DNA of 11,885 nucleotides, taken from assembly GCA_023253615.1 (NCBI GenBank), contig JALRFZ010000612.1, positions 1 through 11,885 of the forward strand. Direction: 5' to 3'. The position numbers and the translations under genes are program-made. Under the pieces are notes generated by a model. The model had not been told where the DNA came from and made no database searches. It was given only the letters and a program-made list of their open reading frames with translations. Shown piece by piece: positions 1 through 7,368 of the stretch (within the stretch, counting starts at the first letter, position 1; the number at the start of each line of letters is the position of its first letter). This stretch comes from Verrucomicrobiales bacterium (GTDB lineage: Bacteria > Verrucomicrobiota > Verrucomicrobiia > Verrucomicrobiales > DEV007).

Positions 1-544
<544 letters not shown>

Positions 545-557
545 TCAATTTCAAGCC

Positions 558-587
558 TTTAGACAATGCATCCAATGCATTGTTCAA
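558..587 (-). promoter_or_regulatory. Predicted katG promoter
   Basis: On the minus strand a -35 candidate TTGAAC (587-582) is followed after 18 nt by a -10 candidate TCTAAA (563-558). Each matches the sigma-70 consensus at 4 of 6 positions. This would give katG a leader of about 55 nt. The spacer is almost entirely occupied by the 563-583 dyad, which is where an activator that reshapes or contacts the promoter could sit. This is a prediction only. Confidence 0.35.
563..583. promoter_or_regulatory. Dyad in the katG-oxyR control region (candidate OxyR operator)
   Basis: A perfect inverted repeat has arms ACAATGCA (563-570) and TGCATTGT (576-583) around a 5-nt centre. The same stretch also contains a direct repeat of CAATGCAT (564-571 and 573-580). 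It lies between two divergent genes that OxyR would be expected to control, and overlaps the predicted katG promoter spacer. It does not spell the E. coli OxyR ATAG/CTAT tetranucleotide pattern, so the assignment to OxyR rests on position and symmetry. Confidence 0.5.
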
Positions 588-591
588 ATTG

Positions 592-619
592 TTGCGATGC
601 GTTTTACGAATGGTAAAGT
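592..619 (+). promoter_or_regulatory. Predicted oxyR promoter, leaderless layout
   Basis: A -35 candidate TTGCGA (592-597), a 16-nt spacer and a -10 candidate TAAAGT (614-619) lie just before oxyR. Only 6 nt separate the -10 box from the GTG start, so transcription would begin at or next to the start codon. No Shine-Dalgarno sequence is present. The same spacing recurs at other genes in the window. Confidence 0.45.
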
Positions 620-625
620 CGCGCC

Positions 626-1516
626 GTGAGAACCGAGATCGAACTCCAGCAACTCGAGCAATTCATCGCCTTGGCGCGGGCGCGGAACTTCACTCGCGCG
701 GCGACTGAGCTGAATCTTTCCCAGTCGGCGCTGAGCCGGGCGATCCAGCGTCTGGAGGAACAGATCGGCCAGCCGCTCTTTGAACGAAAGCCGCGCGAGG
801 TGGTGTTGACGGATCTGGGGGAATTGCTGCTGGAGCGGGCGAAAGAGATCTTGAATCTGGTGGACGACACGTTCCTTCTGCTCTCCGACGCGGGCCGCCA
901 CGGGCGGGTGCGCCTCGGAGCGATCCCGACGATCGCCCCCTATTTTTTGCCCTCCTTGCTGAGGAGCTTTTCGACGGCACATCCGGACATTTCGATCCTC
1001 GTGCAGGAGGACACGACGGAACATCTGCTGAAGCGCTGTAGCCACGGCGAGATCGATCTCGCGATCCTCGCGTTGCCTCTCCTTGCGAAATACCTCGAAA
1101 TCGAGCCTCTCTTCGACGAGGAGCTGCTTTTGGTGGTTTCGTCAGGGCACGAGCTGGCGACGGCGGAGGAGGTCACGGCGGAGACGGTGGAGCGCCATCC
1201 CTTTGTCATGCTGAACGAGGCGCATTGCCTCTCCGATCACGTGGCGTCTTATTGCCGGCAACAGGCCGTGCAACCGGTGACGGTCGAACGCATCAGCCAG
1301 ATCGCCACGGTGCAGGAACTCGTCGCCTTGGATCACGGGATCTCCATTCTTCCGGAAATGGCGCGACGGTTCGATACGAGCGATCGCCGCGTTTACCGAT
1401 CGTTCACCGGGGAAAAACCCACACGCACCATCGCGATGGCGTGGAATCCATACCGCTATCAGAGCAAGTGGACGAAGGCGCTGATGGATCATCTGCGCCA
1501 TTCGAAACCCGCCTGA
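626..1516 (+). CDS. oxyR: LysR-family peroxide sensor OxyR
   Basis: This 296-residue LysR-type regulator has an N-terminal winged helix-turn-helix (about residues 6-64; helix region NFTRAATELNLSQSALSRAI) and a C-terminal substrate-binding-like domain (about 93-292). The OxyR signature is present: Cys201 and Cys210 in HCLSDHVASYC have exactly the spacing of the E. coli Cys199/Cys208 disulfide pair, with His200 before the first. Thr102 and Thr130/131 sit where the family binds peroxide. It should be a cytoplasmic peroxide-activated transcription regulator, with katG, transcribed divergently 129 bp away, as the obvious target. The GTG at 626 is the only plausible start: an in-frame TAA lies at 614-616, and the helix-turn-helix begins soon after. 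It is convergent with the MFS gene, with a 13-bp gap and no visible terminator hairpin. Confidence 0.93.
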   Translation: MRTEIELQQLEQFIALARARNFTRAATELNLSQSALSRAIQRLEEQIGQPLFERKPREVVLTDLGELLLERAKEILNLVDDTFLLLSDAGRHGRVRLGAIPTIAPYFLPSLLRSFSTAHPDISILVQEDTTEHLLKRCSHGEIDLAILALPLLAKYLEIEPLFDEELLLVVSSGHELATAEEVTAETVERHPFVMLNEAHCLSDHVASYCRQQAVQPVTVERISQIATVQELVALDHGISILPEMARRFDTSDRRVYRSFTGEKPTRTIAMAWNPYRYQSKWTKALMDHLRHSKPA

Positions 1517-1529
1517 AGCTTTTGCGCAA

Positions 1530-3047
1530 TCAATGCTCCAGATCCTCTTCCTTCGGCTCGGGGAGCCAGAAGATGAGGATGACGCCGATGAGGGCATAGA
1601 TCCCGGCGACGACGGCACCGTTCGTGGCCAGTGCGGTGACGGGTTTGCCGGCGGAAAGGGTCAGGGTAATGAAGGCGGCGGCCGTGCCGAGGATGCGCCC
1701 GCCGATGTTGGCCGCGAAGCTCTCGCCGGTGCCGCGCAGGTGCATGGGGAAAACCAGCGGGATGTAGTTCCCCCAGAAGCTGAACTGGGCGACGACGAGA
1801 AGACCGCAGAGGAAGATGCCCCATTTGATCGTCGCGAGACTGCCCGCCGTTTCGAGCGAACCGGCGACCCAGAAGAAGAAGACCGGAACGAAGATCATCG
1901 CGGGGATGAGGAAGAGGCGCAGCATGGCGCGGCGGCTGACAATGTAGACGGCGAGGATCGCGAAGAGGACGCGGCCGGCGAGGCCCCCGATCTCCTGCCA
2001 TTTCGTGACGGTGGACGTTTCCTTGTCGCTCGCGTTGCCGGCGGCCTGCTTGCCGATACGGGTGAGGACGGGCTCGGCGGGAGCCGGTTCGCCCTTCGCC
2101 TTGGCAGCTTCGATGGCCGCGTTGCGCGCCGATTGTTCGGCTTGGGCGGCGACGGCTTTCACTTCGGCGTGCCCCTTCGGCCACGCGAGGATCTGGGGCA
2201 GCTGCTGGATGGCACCGAAGGCGAGACCGTAGCTGGCCGCGAAGATGAGCGTGGTCACCACGGTGGTGCGCACGAGCTGGGGGCTGAAGAGCTCCTTGAT
2301 GCTGGGGCGCTTCAGTTTCCCTTCGGCCTTCTTCTTCGCCCAGGCGGGTGATTCGGGAAGGAAAGGGCGGATGAGGATGAGCGGGATCGCGGGGATGACG
2401 CCGGAGATGAGGGTGTAGCGCCACGCCTCGTGCCCGCCATGGATCTCGGGGAAGCTGTTCGCGTAGGTGGCCGCGTAGTAGTTCGCGAGGGCGACGAGGA
2501 GACCGCCGATGGAAGAGAAGGCTTGGGTGTATCCGAGCACTTTCTCCCGTTGTTTCGGTTCGGTGAAGAGCTCGGCGAGCCAGGCGACGGCGGCGACGAA
2601 TTCGACGCAGACACCGATGAAGACGAGGCAGCGGAAGAAGAGAAGCTGCGGCAGGGTCTCGGCAAACGCCCCGGCGGCAAAGGCGGCGAAGGCGTAGAGA
2701 AGAATGGAGAACGTGAGGACGCGGCGGCGGCCGAGCTTGTCGGTGAGGTAACCGCCGAGGAGTCCGAAGACCCCGCCTGCGAGAGCCGGGACGAAGAAGA
2801 GGGTGCGCGCCCATTTCACATACTCCGCACCACCCGGAGCCCAGAGCGCGTTGGCCTCGGCCGGAGACATCCCTCCGGAGATGAGTTCCTGCACGAGCGG
2901 AGCGCTCAGCGAGGCGATGACCGGCTTGATGATCAACGGCAGCATGAGCAGCTCGTAGATATCGAAGGCAAAGCCGATCGAGGCGATGATGCAGATGAGC
3001 CAGCGGGTCGTGCCCATGCCAGTGGAGGAAAGTGGGGTCGCGTTCAA
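1530..3047 (-). CDS. MFS transporter, sugar-porter-like, with long TM7-TM8 loop
   Basis: This 505-residue inner-membrane protein has about 12 predicted membrane helices. MFS motif A is clear between helices 2 and 3 (GGYLTDKLGRRR, 98-109). RPFLPESPAW (227-236) after helix 6 resembles the PESPRW motif of sugar porters, and PMHLRGTGESF (434-444) resembles their late loop motif. The substrate cannot be deduced; FDIYE in helix 1 is a possible charged site. Two periplasmic loops are long: about residues 41-80 between helices 1 and 2, and 288-354 between helices 7 and 8. The latter is Ala/Lys/Glu-rich and hydrophilic. The longest start is a TTG at 3047, placed 9 nt after a TAGACT -10 box. An ATG at 3017 (residue 11) would still retain helix 1. 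Upstream on the same strand is the methyltransferase gene, 66 bp away. Confidence 0.88.
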   Translation of the reverse strand: MNATPLSSTGMGTTRWLICIIASIGFAFDIYELLMLPLIIKPVIASLSAPLVQELISGGMSPAEANALWAPGGAEYVKWARTLFFVPALAGGVFGLLGGYLTDKLGRRRVLTFSILLYAFAAFAAGAFAETLPQLLFFRCLVFIGVCVEFVAAVAWLAELFTEPKQREKVLGYTQAFSSIGGLLVALANYYAATYANSFPEIHGGHEAWRYTLISGVIPAIPLILIRPFLPESPAWAKKKAEGKLKRPSIKELFSPQLVRTTVVTTLIFAASYGLAFGAIQQLPQILAWPKGHAEVKAVAAQAEQSARNAAIEAAKAKGEPAPAEPVLTRIGKQAAGNASDKETSTVTKWQEIGGLAGRVLFAILAVYIVSRRAMLRLFLIPAMIFVPVFFFWVAGSLETAGSLATIKWGIFLCGLLVVAQFSFWGNYIPLVFPMHLRGTGESFAANIGGRILGTAAAFITLTLSAGKPVTALATNGAVVAGIYALIGVILIFWLPEPKEEDLEH

Positions 3048-3056
3048 GGTGGGGCG

Positions 3057-3084
3057 AGTCTAGCAGTCCCGCGAAAGGCGGCAA
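3057..3084 (-). promoter_or_regulatory. Predicted promoter of the MFS gene
   Basis: On the minus strand, TTGCCG (3084-3079) and TAGACT (3062-3057) are separated by 16 nt. The TTG start of the transporter follows 9 nt after the -10 box. No Shine-Dalgarno sequence is seen. It sits in the 66-bp gap after the methyltransferase, so the transporter probably has its own transcript. Confidence 0.4.
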
Positions 3085-3113
3085 CGAAAAAGGGGCTCGG
3101 GATCGCGGCGGGA

Positions 3114-4262
3114 TCACGCGTCGAGCTTGGCCAGCTCCATCACCTTGAAGTGTTGCCCCATCATCGCGGGATGCGTCAGGGTCTGGAACTGCCGCAAGCG
3201 TTTGACGGTGAGGGGATCAGGTCGCATGCCCTCGAGGGAGAGCAGCCAGGGTCGGGCGGCTTCGATGAGGAAGTGGTGTTGGTCGGTGAAAAGGCGCCGG
3301 GCGAGCCCCCCGCGCGTCGCCGCCTCCTCGACCCGGGTGAAATCGACGTGGGCGGTGAGGTCCTGCTCTCCCGGATGGGCGAAGGGATCCTCCCCGGCGC
3401 GGTGCTGGTGGTAGGTGCGCAGGGTGCCGGTGGTGCGCTGCGGCAGGTAGTAATCGGCCCGCTCGTGGCCGTAATCGATGATCCACCAGAGACCTCGCTC
3501 GAAAAGCCGCGCCGCCTCCACCATCCACGCATCGACCGCCGTACAAATCTCGGTCTGGCAGCCTTCGGGAAAACCTCCGCCAAGCGAGGAGACGAAATCC
3601 CGCCACTCGGGCCGGAGCGGAGCCGTGACCCAGCAGGGCCGGGACTCATCCTCGTCCCAGCCGACCCGGCGCTCATGCCACGCGCCCCCGGAAAAGAAGA
3701 GGAGATCGACGGGAAAGGCATCGAGGAGTTCGTTGCACAGAAAGATTCCGGCCGGGGCACGGGCCTCCTCGAGCGAGGCGCAGACGCGGAGTCCCGGAAC
3801 GGGCGTGGCCTTGAGCTCCCTCTCGAGAGTCTCGCGCAAGGAGGCGCGTGGCTCGACGAGACGGTATTCGAACGAGCCCGGGAGGTGGCCGCCGATCTCC
3901 CCGAGGGCGGCGAGGATGTCCCGGGCGAGACGGCCGTCGTGCCCGCCCTGCTCGACGACGACCAGGGGCTGCTGTCTCTGGAAATCAGCCTCCCAGGCCA
4001 TCAAAAGGCGATGCGCGAGGAGCCGTCCAAAGGTATCGCCGACCGAGACACTGGTATAAAAATCCCCCTTCCGGCCCACTTCGCGGAACCCCGGATCGTC
4101 GTCGCGGCGGGAGTAGTAGCCCCATTCGGGGTGGTAGAGGGCCAGATCCATCCATGCCGAAAAGGGCACCGAACCTTCCGGACTTTCTGAAATTCTTTGA
4201 AAGACGAGATGGAAAAGGGGCGTATCTTGGAGGCCGGAGGGGTGTCCCGGTGTCATTTGCAT
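3114..4262 (-). CDS. SAM-dependent methyltransferase, MidA/COG1565 family (PF02636)
   Basis: This is a 382-residue cytoplasmic protein of the family that includes mitochondrial NDUFAF7/MidA, the arginine methyltransferase of a complex I subunit; bacterial substrates are unknown. Family blocks in order, counted from the ATG at 4262, are: MDLALYHPEWGYY (38-50), KGDFYTSVSVGDTFGRLLA (65-83), a SAM-binding motif I VVEQGGHDGRLA (102-113), CNELLDAFPV (176-185), WIIDYG (260-265) and PGEQDLTAHVDF (297-308). Motif I reads EQGGHDG rather than the more usual E-L-G-x-G-x-G form. I chose the ATG at 4262 because a TAGGGT box ends 7 nt before it. A GTG at 4271 and an ATG at 4256 are alternatives. It is divergent from the PBP gene, with only about 44 bp between starts. 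Confidence 0.88.
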   Translation of the reverse strand: MQMTPGHPSGLQDTPLFHLVFQRISESPEGSVPFSAWMDLALYHPEWGYYSRRDDDPGFREVGRKGDFYTSVSVGDTFGRLLAHRLLMAWEADFQRQQPLVVVEQGGHDGRLARDILAALGEIGGHLPGSFEYRLVEPRASLRETLERELKATPVPGLRVCASLEEARAPAGIFLCNELLDAFPVDLLFFSGGAWHERRVGWDEDESRPCWVTAPLRPEWRDFVSSLGGGFPEGCQTEICTAVDAWMVEAARLFERGLWWIIDYGHERADYYLPQRTTGTLRTYHQHRAGEDPFAHPGEQDLTAHVDFTRVEEAATRGGLARRLFTDQHHFLIEAARPWLLSLEGMRPDPLTVKRLRQFQTLTHPAMMGQHFKVMELAKLDA

Positions 4263-4269
4263 GACCCAC

Positions 4270-4275
4270 ACCCTA
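4270..4275 (-). promoter_or_regulatory. Candidate -10 box of the methyltransferase gene
   Basis: TAGGGT on the minus strand ends 7 nt before the ATG at 4262, the same layout as other genes here. No convincing -35 is seen: CTGGAA at the right distance is weak. The AGGG inside it could instead act as a Shine-Dalgarno sequence for that ATG (8-nt spacing). Confidence 0.25.
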
Positions 4276-4306
4276 GCCGGTCCGAAACCCGTTTCCAGTT
4301 TCTTCC

Positions 4307-6937
4307 GTGTCCCACGACTTCGAAGACATCGATTTTGATGCGATCGGCACCAATGGTGGCGACCGTGCTCCGCGGCCTGTGATCGATCTGCCGCCTTTCA
4401 GCGAGCGGGAGAAAAAACGCGCCAAACGGCGGCGGCGTCTCGTTTTCTGGATGAAGTTCTTCGGATTTCTCTTCATCCTCGGCCTCGTCGTCGCGGTGGT
4501 GGGTCTGGCCGGAGCCTTTTTCTACCTGAAGCCCCGTTACGACCTCGCCCAGTCCTTCGACCTTTCCGAGCTCGAGGAGGTCGAGGTCGCGAGCCGGATC
4601 TTCGACCGCAACGGACGCGAACTCGGACGCATCTTCGTGCAGAACCGGCGCCCCGTCTCGCTCGACAACGTCTCGCAACATTTCGTGAACGCCCTCCTCG
4701 CGGCGGAGGACAGCCGCTTCTACCAGCACGACGGGGTCGATTACATCGGCATCCTCCGCGCCGTCTACTACAGCATGCGTTCGAAAGGCTTCAACCAGGG
4801 GGCCTCGACCATCACCCAGCAGCTCGCCCGACAGACCTTCGAATTGAAGGACCGTACCCTGAGCCGGAAATTTACCGAGATTTTCCTCGCCCAGCGCATC
4901 GAAAAACGCATCGGGAGCAAGCAGCGCATCCTCGAGCTTTACATCAACCGGATCTATTTCGGCGGAGGCTACTACGGGATCGCCGCCGCCTCCGAAGGTT
5001 ATTTCGGCAAGGATCCCGCCCACCTTTCCGTCGTGGAGGCCGCGACCCTCGCCGCGACCATTCCGAACCCCTACCACCGCTCGCCGCGCAGCTTCCCCGA
5101 GGTCTCGAAGAAGTGGCGCGACCACGTCCTCACCCGCATGGCGGCGGAGGGCTACATCGACAACGACGCCCGCGACCGTCTCCGGAAATCCGAGATCGAC
5201 ATCGCCGCGAAAACGAACATCACGGGCAAGTCCGCTTTCGTTTATGAAAAAGTGCGGCAGGAGGTGATCGAGCTGCTCGGTTACGAGGCGGTCTCGAAGG
5301 GAGGTTTCTCCATCCACACCACGATCGACGGCGCGCTCCAGGAACAGGCCGAAGCGGCTCTGCGCGAGCAGCTCGCCAAGATCGAGCAGCATCCCGACTT
5401 CAAGCAGGAGACCCTCGCCCAATACAAGTCGAAGAAAGCCGCCTTCCAGGAATCGGCCCATCCCGATCAGACCTTCCCCGCGCCGAAATACCTGCAGGGA
5501 GCCTTGTTGCTCATCGACAACAAGACCGGATCCGTTCTCGCCCGGGTGAGCGGACGCGACTTCAACGACAGCATGTTCGACCGCGTTTCACAGGGGCGCC
5601 GTCCCACCGGCACCGCCTTCATGCCTTTCGTGTATGCCGCGGCTTTTGAGAACAAGTTTTTCCCCGGAACCCTCGTCGATGACACGCCCATGGACACGCG
5701 CCAGGTCATGGTCGGCGGCACCACCGGCATTCTCGGCGAATGGGGCGTCGAGAGTTTCGACAACGTCTACGAGAACGTCATCACCGCCCGCCGCGCCCTG
5801 GCCAAGGGCAAGAACGCCGCCACCGTGCGGATCGGCCAGAAGGTGGGCACCGAGGCCGTCGTGAAACTCGCCCAAAAGGCCGGAATGTCCTTTTCGGGCG
5901 ACCTGCAGAAATTCAACGCCACCTTCCTCGGGCGCAATCCGAGTTCCCTCGAGGAGCTCTGCCTCGCCTACACGATCTTCCCCAACAACGGGCGCCGCGC
6001 CGAAAAGACCCACGTCATCGCGAACATCCGCGACAGCCTCGGCAACATCATCTACACGCCGAATGTCGCGATGCACGGCACGCAGGCGATCGACCGCTAC
6101 ACCGCGCATCAGATCAACAGCGTCCTCTCCGATTCCTTCAAGCTCGGCACGGCTGGAAAGGCGCTCGAGAAATTCGGGCTCGGGAATTTCCCCGTCGCCG
6201 GCAAGACCGGCACCGAATACGATTTCACCGACAACTGGTTTGTCGGCTATACCACCGAGGTCACCTGCGTCGTCTGGACCGGCTTCGACCAGAGCGGCAC
6301 GATCTATCCCGGGGCCTTCAGCTCCGACACCGTGCTGCCCGTCTGGTCGGCGGTGATGAACGAGGCGGCGAAAAAGTTCGAGCCCAAGGCCTTCATTCCC
6401 CCGCCCGATGCCGAGCAGGTCGAGATCTGTTTGAAATCGGGCGAGCTCGCCTCGGACGATTGTTACGAAGTCATCCAGAAGGGCGAGGGCATCGCCTCGC
6501 AGGTGCGTTGCACCTACGTGGAACATCTCCGTCCCGGCACCAATCTCGAACTCATCTGCCACCTCCACGGCAAAGGGCGGAGCCGGCTGCAACAGGAAAT
6601 GACGCAAACCCGCACGAAGGACGGACTCCTGCGGGCAGGCATGGTCGTCCAGGAAAACATCCAGCCCGTCCTCCCCATCGCCCCCACCGTGGTCGGGGTG
6701 AGCGATCCCTACAACTCCTTCGCTCCCGTGATCCGCGCCCGCGTCGCGCCGGTCGTGGCGGACATCGTCGCCGAACCGACCCCGGAGGGAGGCGACCCCG
6801 CCGCCCTCCCCGGCGGAGAAGAGATCGGCAGCAATGGCATCCCCGTGGCACGGCCAGTCCTCACCGAGACCGAGACGCAGGATCTCCCCGCCCAGCGTGT
6901 CCAGCTCCCGCGCGCCCGGGCGATCGAGTTCGAGTGA
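4307..6937 (+). CDS. Class A penicillin-binding protein with degenerate transpeptidase domain
   Basis: This 876-residue membrane-anchored peptidoglycan synthase has an acidic N-terminal tail, then a basic KKRAKRRRR stretch, one membrane helix (about 46-74) and a periplasmic GT51 glycosyltransferase domain (about 95-280). Both catalytic glutamates are present: Glu134 in LLAAEDSRFYQHDG and Glu191 in RKFTEIFLAQRIEKR. GASTITQQLAR (165-175) is canonical. A transpeptidase-like domain follows (about 400-690), but its motifs are altered. The SxxK serine and lysine are Thr436 and Met439 (GTAFMPF), and SxN is GKN (501-503). KTG is intact (633-635). Lipid II polymerisation is therefore expected and cross-linking is doubtful. 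A cysteine-bearing C-terminal segment (CLKSGELASDDC region) and a Pro/Glu-rich tail complete it. The start is a GTG at 4307. No frameshift or stop is seen, so this is not a decayed gene. No Shine-Dalgarno sequence or convincing promoter was found in the short gap before it. Confidence 0.9.
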   Translation: MSHDFEDIDFDAIGTNGGDRAPRPVIDLPPFSEREKKRAKRRRRLVFWMKFFGFLFILGLVVAVVGLAGAFFYLKPRYDLAQSFDLSELEEVEVASRIFDRNGRELGRIFVQNRRPVSLDNVSQHFVNALLAAEDSRFYQHDGVDYIGILRAVYYSMRSKGFNQGASTITQQLARQTFELKDRTLSRKFTEIFLAQRIEKRIGSKQRILELYINRIYFGGGYYGIAAASEGYFGKDPAHLSVVEAATLAATIPNPYHRSPRSFPEVSKKWRDHVLTRMAAEGYIDNDARDRLRKSEIDIAAKTNITGKSAFVYEKVRQEVIELLGYEAVSKGGFSIHTTIDGALQEQAEAALREQLAKIEQHPDFKQETLAQYKSKKAAFQESAHPDQTFPAPKYLQGALLLIDNKTGSVLARVSGRDFNDSMFDRVSQGRRPTGTAFMPFVYAAAFENKFFPGTLVDDTPMDTRQVMVGGTTGILGEWGVESFDNVYENVITARRALAKGKNAATVRIGQKVGTEAVVKLAQKAGMSFSGDLQKFNATFLGRNPSSLEELCLAYTIFPNNGRRAEKTHVIANIRDSLGNIIYTPNVAMHGTQAIDRYTAHQINSVLSDSFKLGTAGKALEKFGLGNFPVAGKTGTEYDFTDNWFVGYTTEVTCVVWTGFDQSGTIYPGAFSSDTVLPVWSAVMNEAAKKFEPKAFIPPPDAEQVEICLKSGELASDDCYEVIQKGEGIASQVRCTYVEHLRPGTNLELICHLHGKGRSRLQQEMTQTRTKDGLLRAGMVVQENIQPVLPIAPTVVGVSDPYNSFAPVIRARVAPVVADIVAEPTPEGGDPAALPGGEEIGSNGIPVARPVLTETETQDLPAQRVQLPRARAIEFE

Positions 6938-6956
6938 TCCGCCCCGCATCCGCTTG

Positions 6957-6993
6957 ATCACGTGATGACAAATCGCGGTCGATTTGTTAGCGT
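6957..6993 (+). promoter_or_regulatory. Promoter with two dyads upstream of the DUF3147-sulfatase pair
   Basis: A -35 candidate ATGACA (6965-6970, 5 of 6 consensus matches), a 17-nt spacer and a -10 candidate TAGCGT (6988-6993) precede the ATG at 7000 by 6 nt. A perfect inverted repeat, ACAAATCG / CGATTTGT (6968-6975 and 6980-6987, 4-nt centre), fills the spacer. A 10-bp palindrome, ATCACGTGAT (6957-6966), overlaps the -35. No T-run follows either, so they look like operators rather than a terminator of the PBP gene. Confidence 0.5.
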
Positions 6994-6999
6994 CACGCC

Positions 7000-7368
7000 A
7001 TGCTGACCGTCATCAAGCTGCTGGTGTCCGCGGGATTGATCTACGCGGTGAACGAGATCGTCATCGCGCGAAGCCGCCCCTTCCTCGGCAGCCTCATCGC
7101 CTCGCTCCCGCTCGTGAGCCTCATCACCTTCGTCTGGATCTACTACGGGATGAAGGAGATGCCGGCCGAGCGTGTCGAGAAACTCGCGTCCCACTCCGCC
7201 GGGGTGTTCTGGTTCGTGCTGCCGAGTCTGCCGATGTTCCTCGTCTTCCCCGTGCTGCTGCGCAAAGGGGTCCACTTCTGGCCCTCGCTGGTGATCTGCT
7301 GCCTCCTCACCATGGTGCTGTATGCGGGCATGGCCTACCTCCTGAAGCGCTTCGGAGTCGAGTTATGA
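7000..7368 (+). CDS. DUF3147-family small membrane protein
   Basis: This 122-residue integral inner-membrane protein probably has four hydrophobic segments: about 3-22, 29-47, 69-88 and 94-114. The pattern GSLIASLPLVSLITFVWIYY, then an acidic/basic loop with AERVEKLASHSAGVFWFVLPSLP and a Phe/Leu-rich helix ending RKGV, is typical of DUF3147. The biochemical role of the family is unknown to me. The ATG at 7000 is 6 nt after a -10-like box and has no Shine-Dalgarno sequence, suggesting a leaderless transcript. Its TGA overlaps the sulfatase ATG by 4 nt (ATGA), so the two genes are almost certainly cotranscribed and translationally coupled. Whether the protein assists the sulfatase is unknown. 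Confidence 0.85.
   Translation: MLTVIKLLVSAGLIYAVNEIVIARSRPFLGSLIASLPLVSLITFVWIYYGMKEMPAERVEKLASHSAGVFWFVLPSLPMFLVFPVLLRKGVHFWPSLVICCLLTMVLYAGMAYLLKRFGVEL
7354..7357 (+). promoter_or_regulatory. Ribosome binding site of the sulfatase
   Basis: GGAG lies 7 nt before the sulfatase ATG at 7365, inside the end of the DUF3147 gene. It fixes this start rather than longer in-frame extensions. It is notable because the first genes of most other transcripts in the window show no such site. Confidence 0.6.

Noticed and set aside
3075..3116. Possible terminator after the methyltransferase (minus-strand TTTTT)
   Set aside because: The T-run is not preceded by a complementary stem; only two direct copies of GATCCCG are present.
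2430..4190. A 586-codon forward open frame opposite the transporter and methyltransferase
   Set aside because: It is a GC-rich antisense shadow: it spans two recognised genes and their gap, and its translation is low-complexity Gly/Glu/Arg-rich with no family motifs.
5588..6961. A 457-codon reverse open frame opposite the PBP
   Set aside because: It is antisense to the conserved transpeptidase domain, and its Asp/Gly/Val-rich composition is typical of shadows in high-GC DNA.
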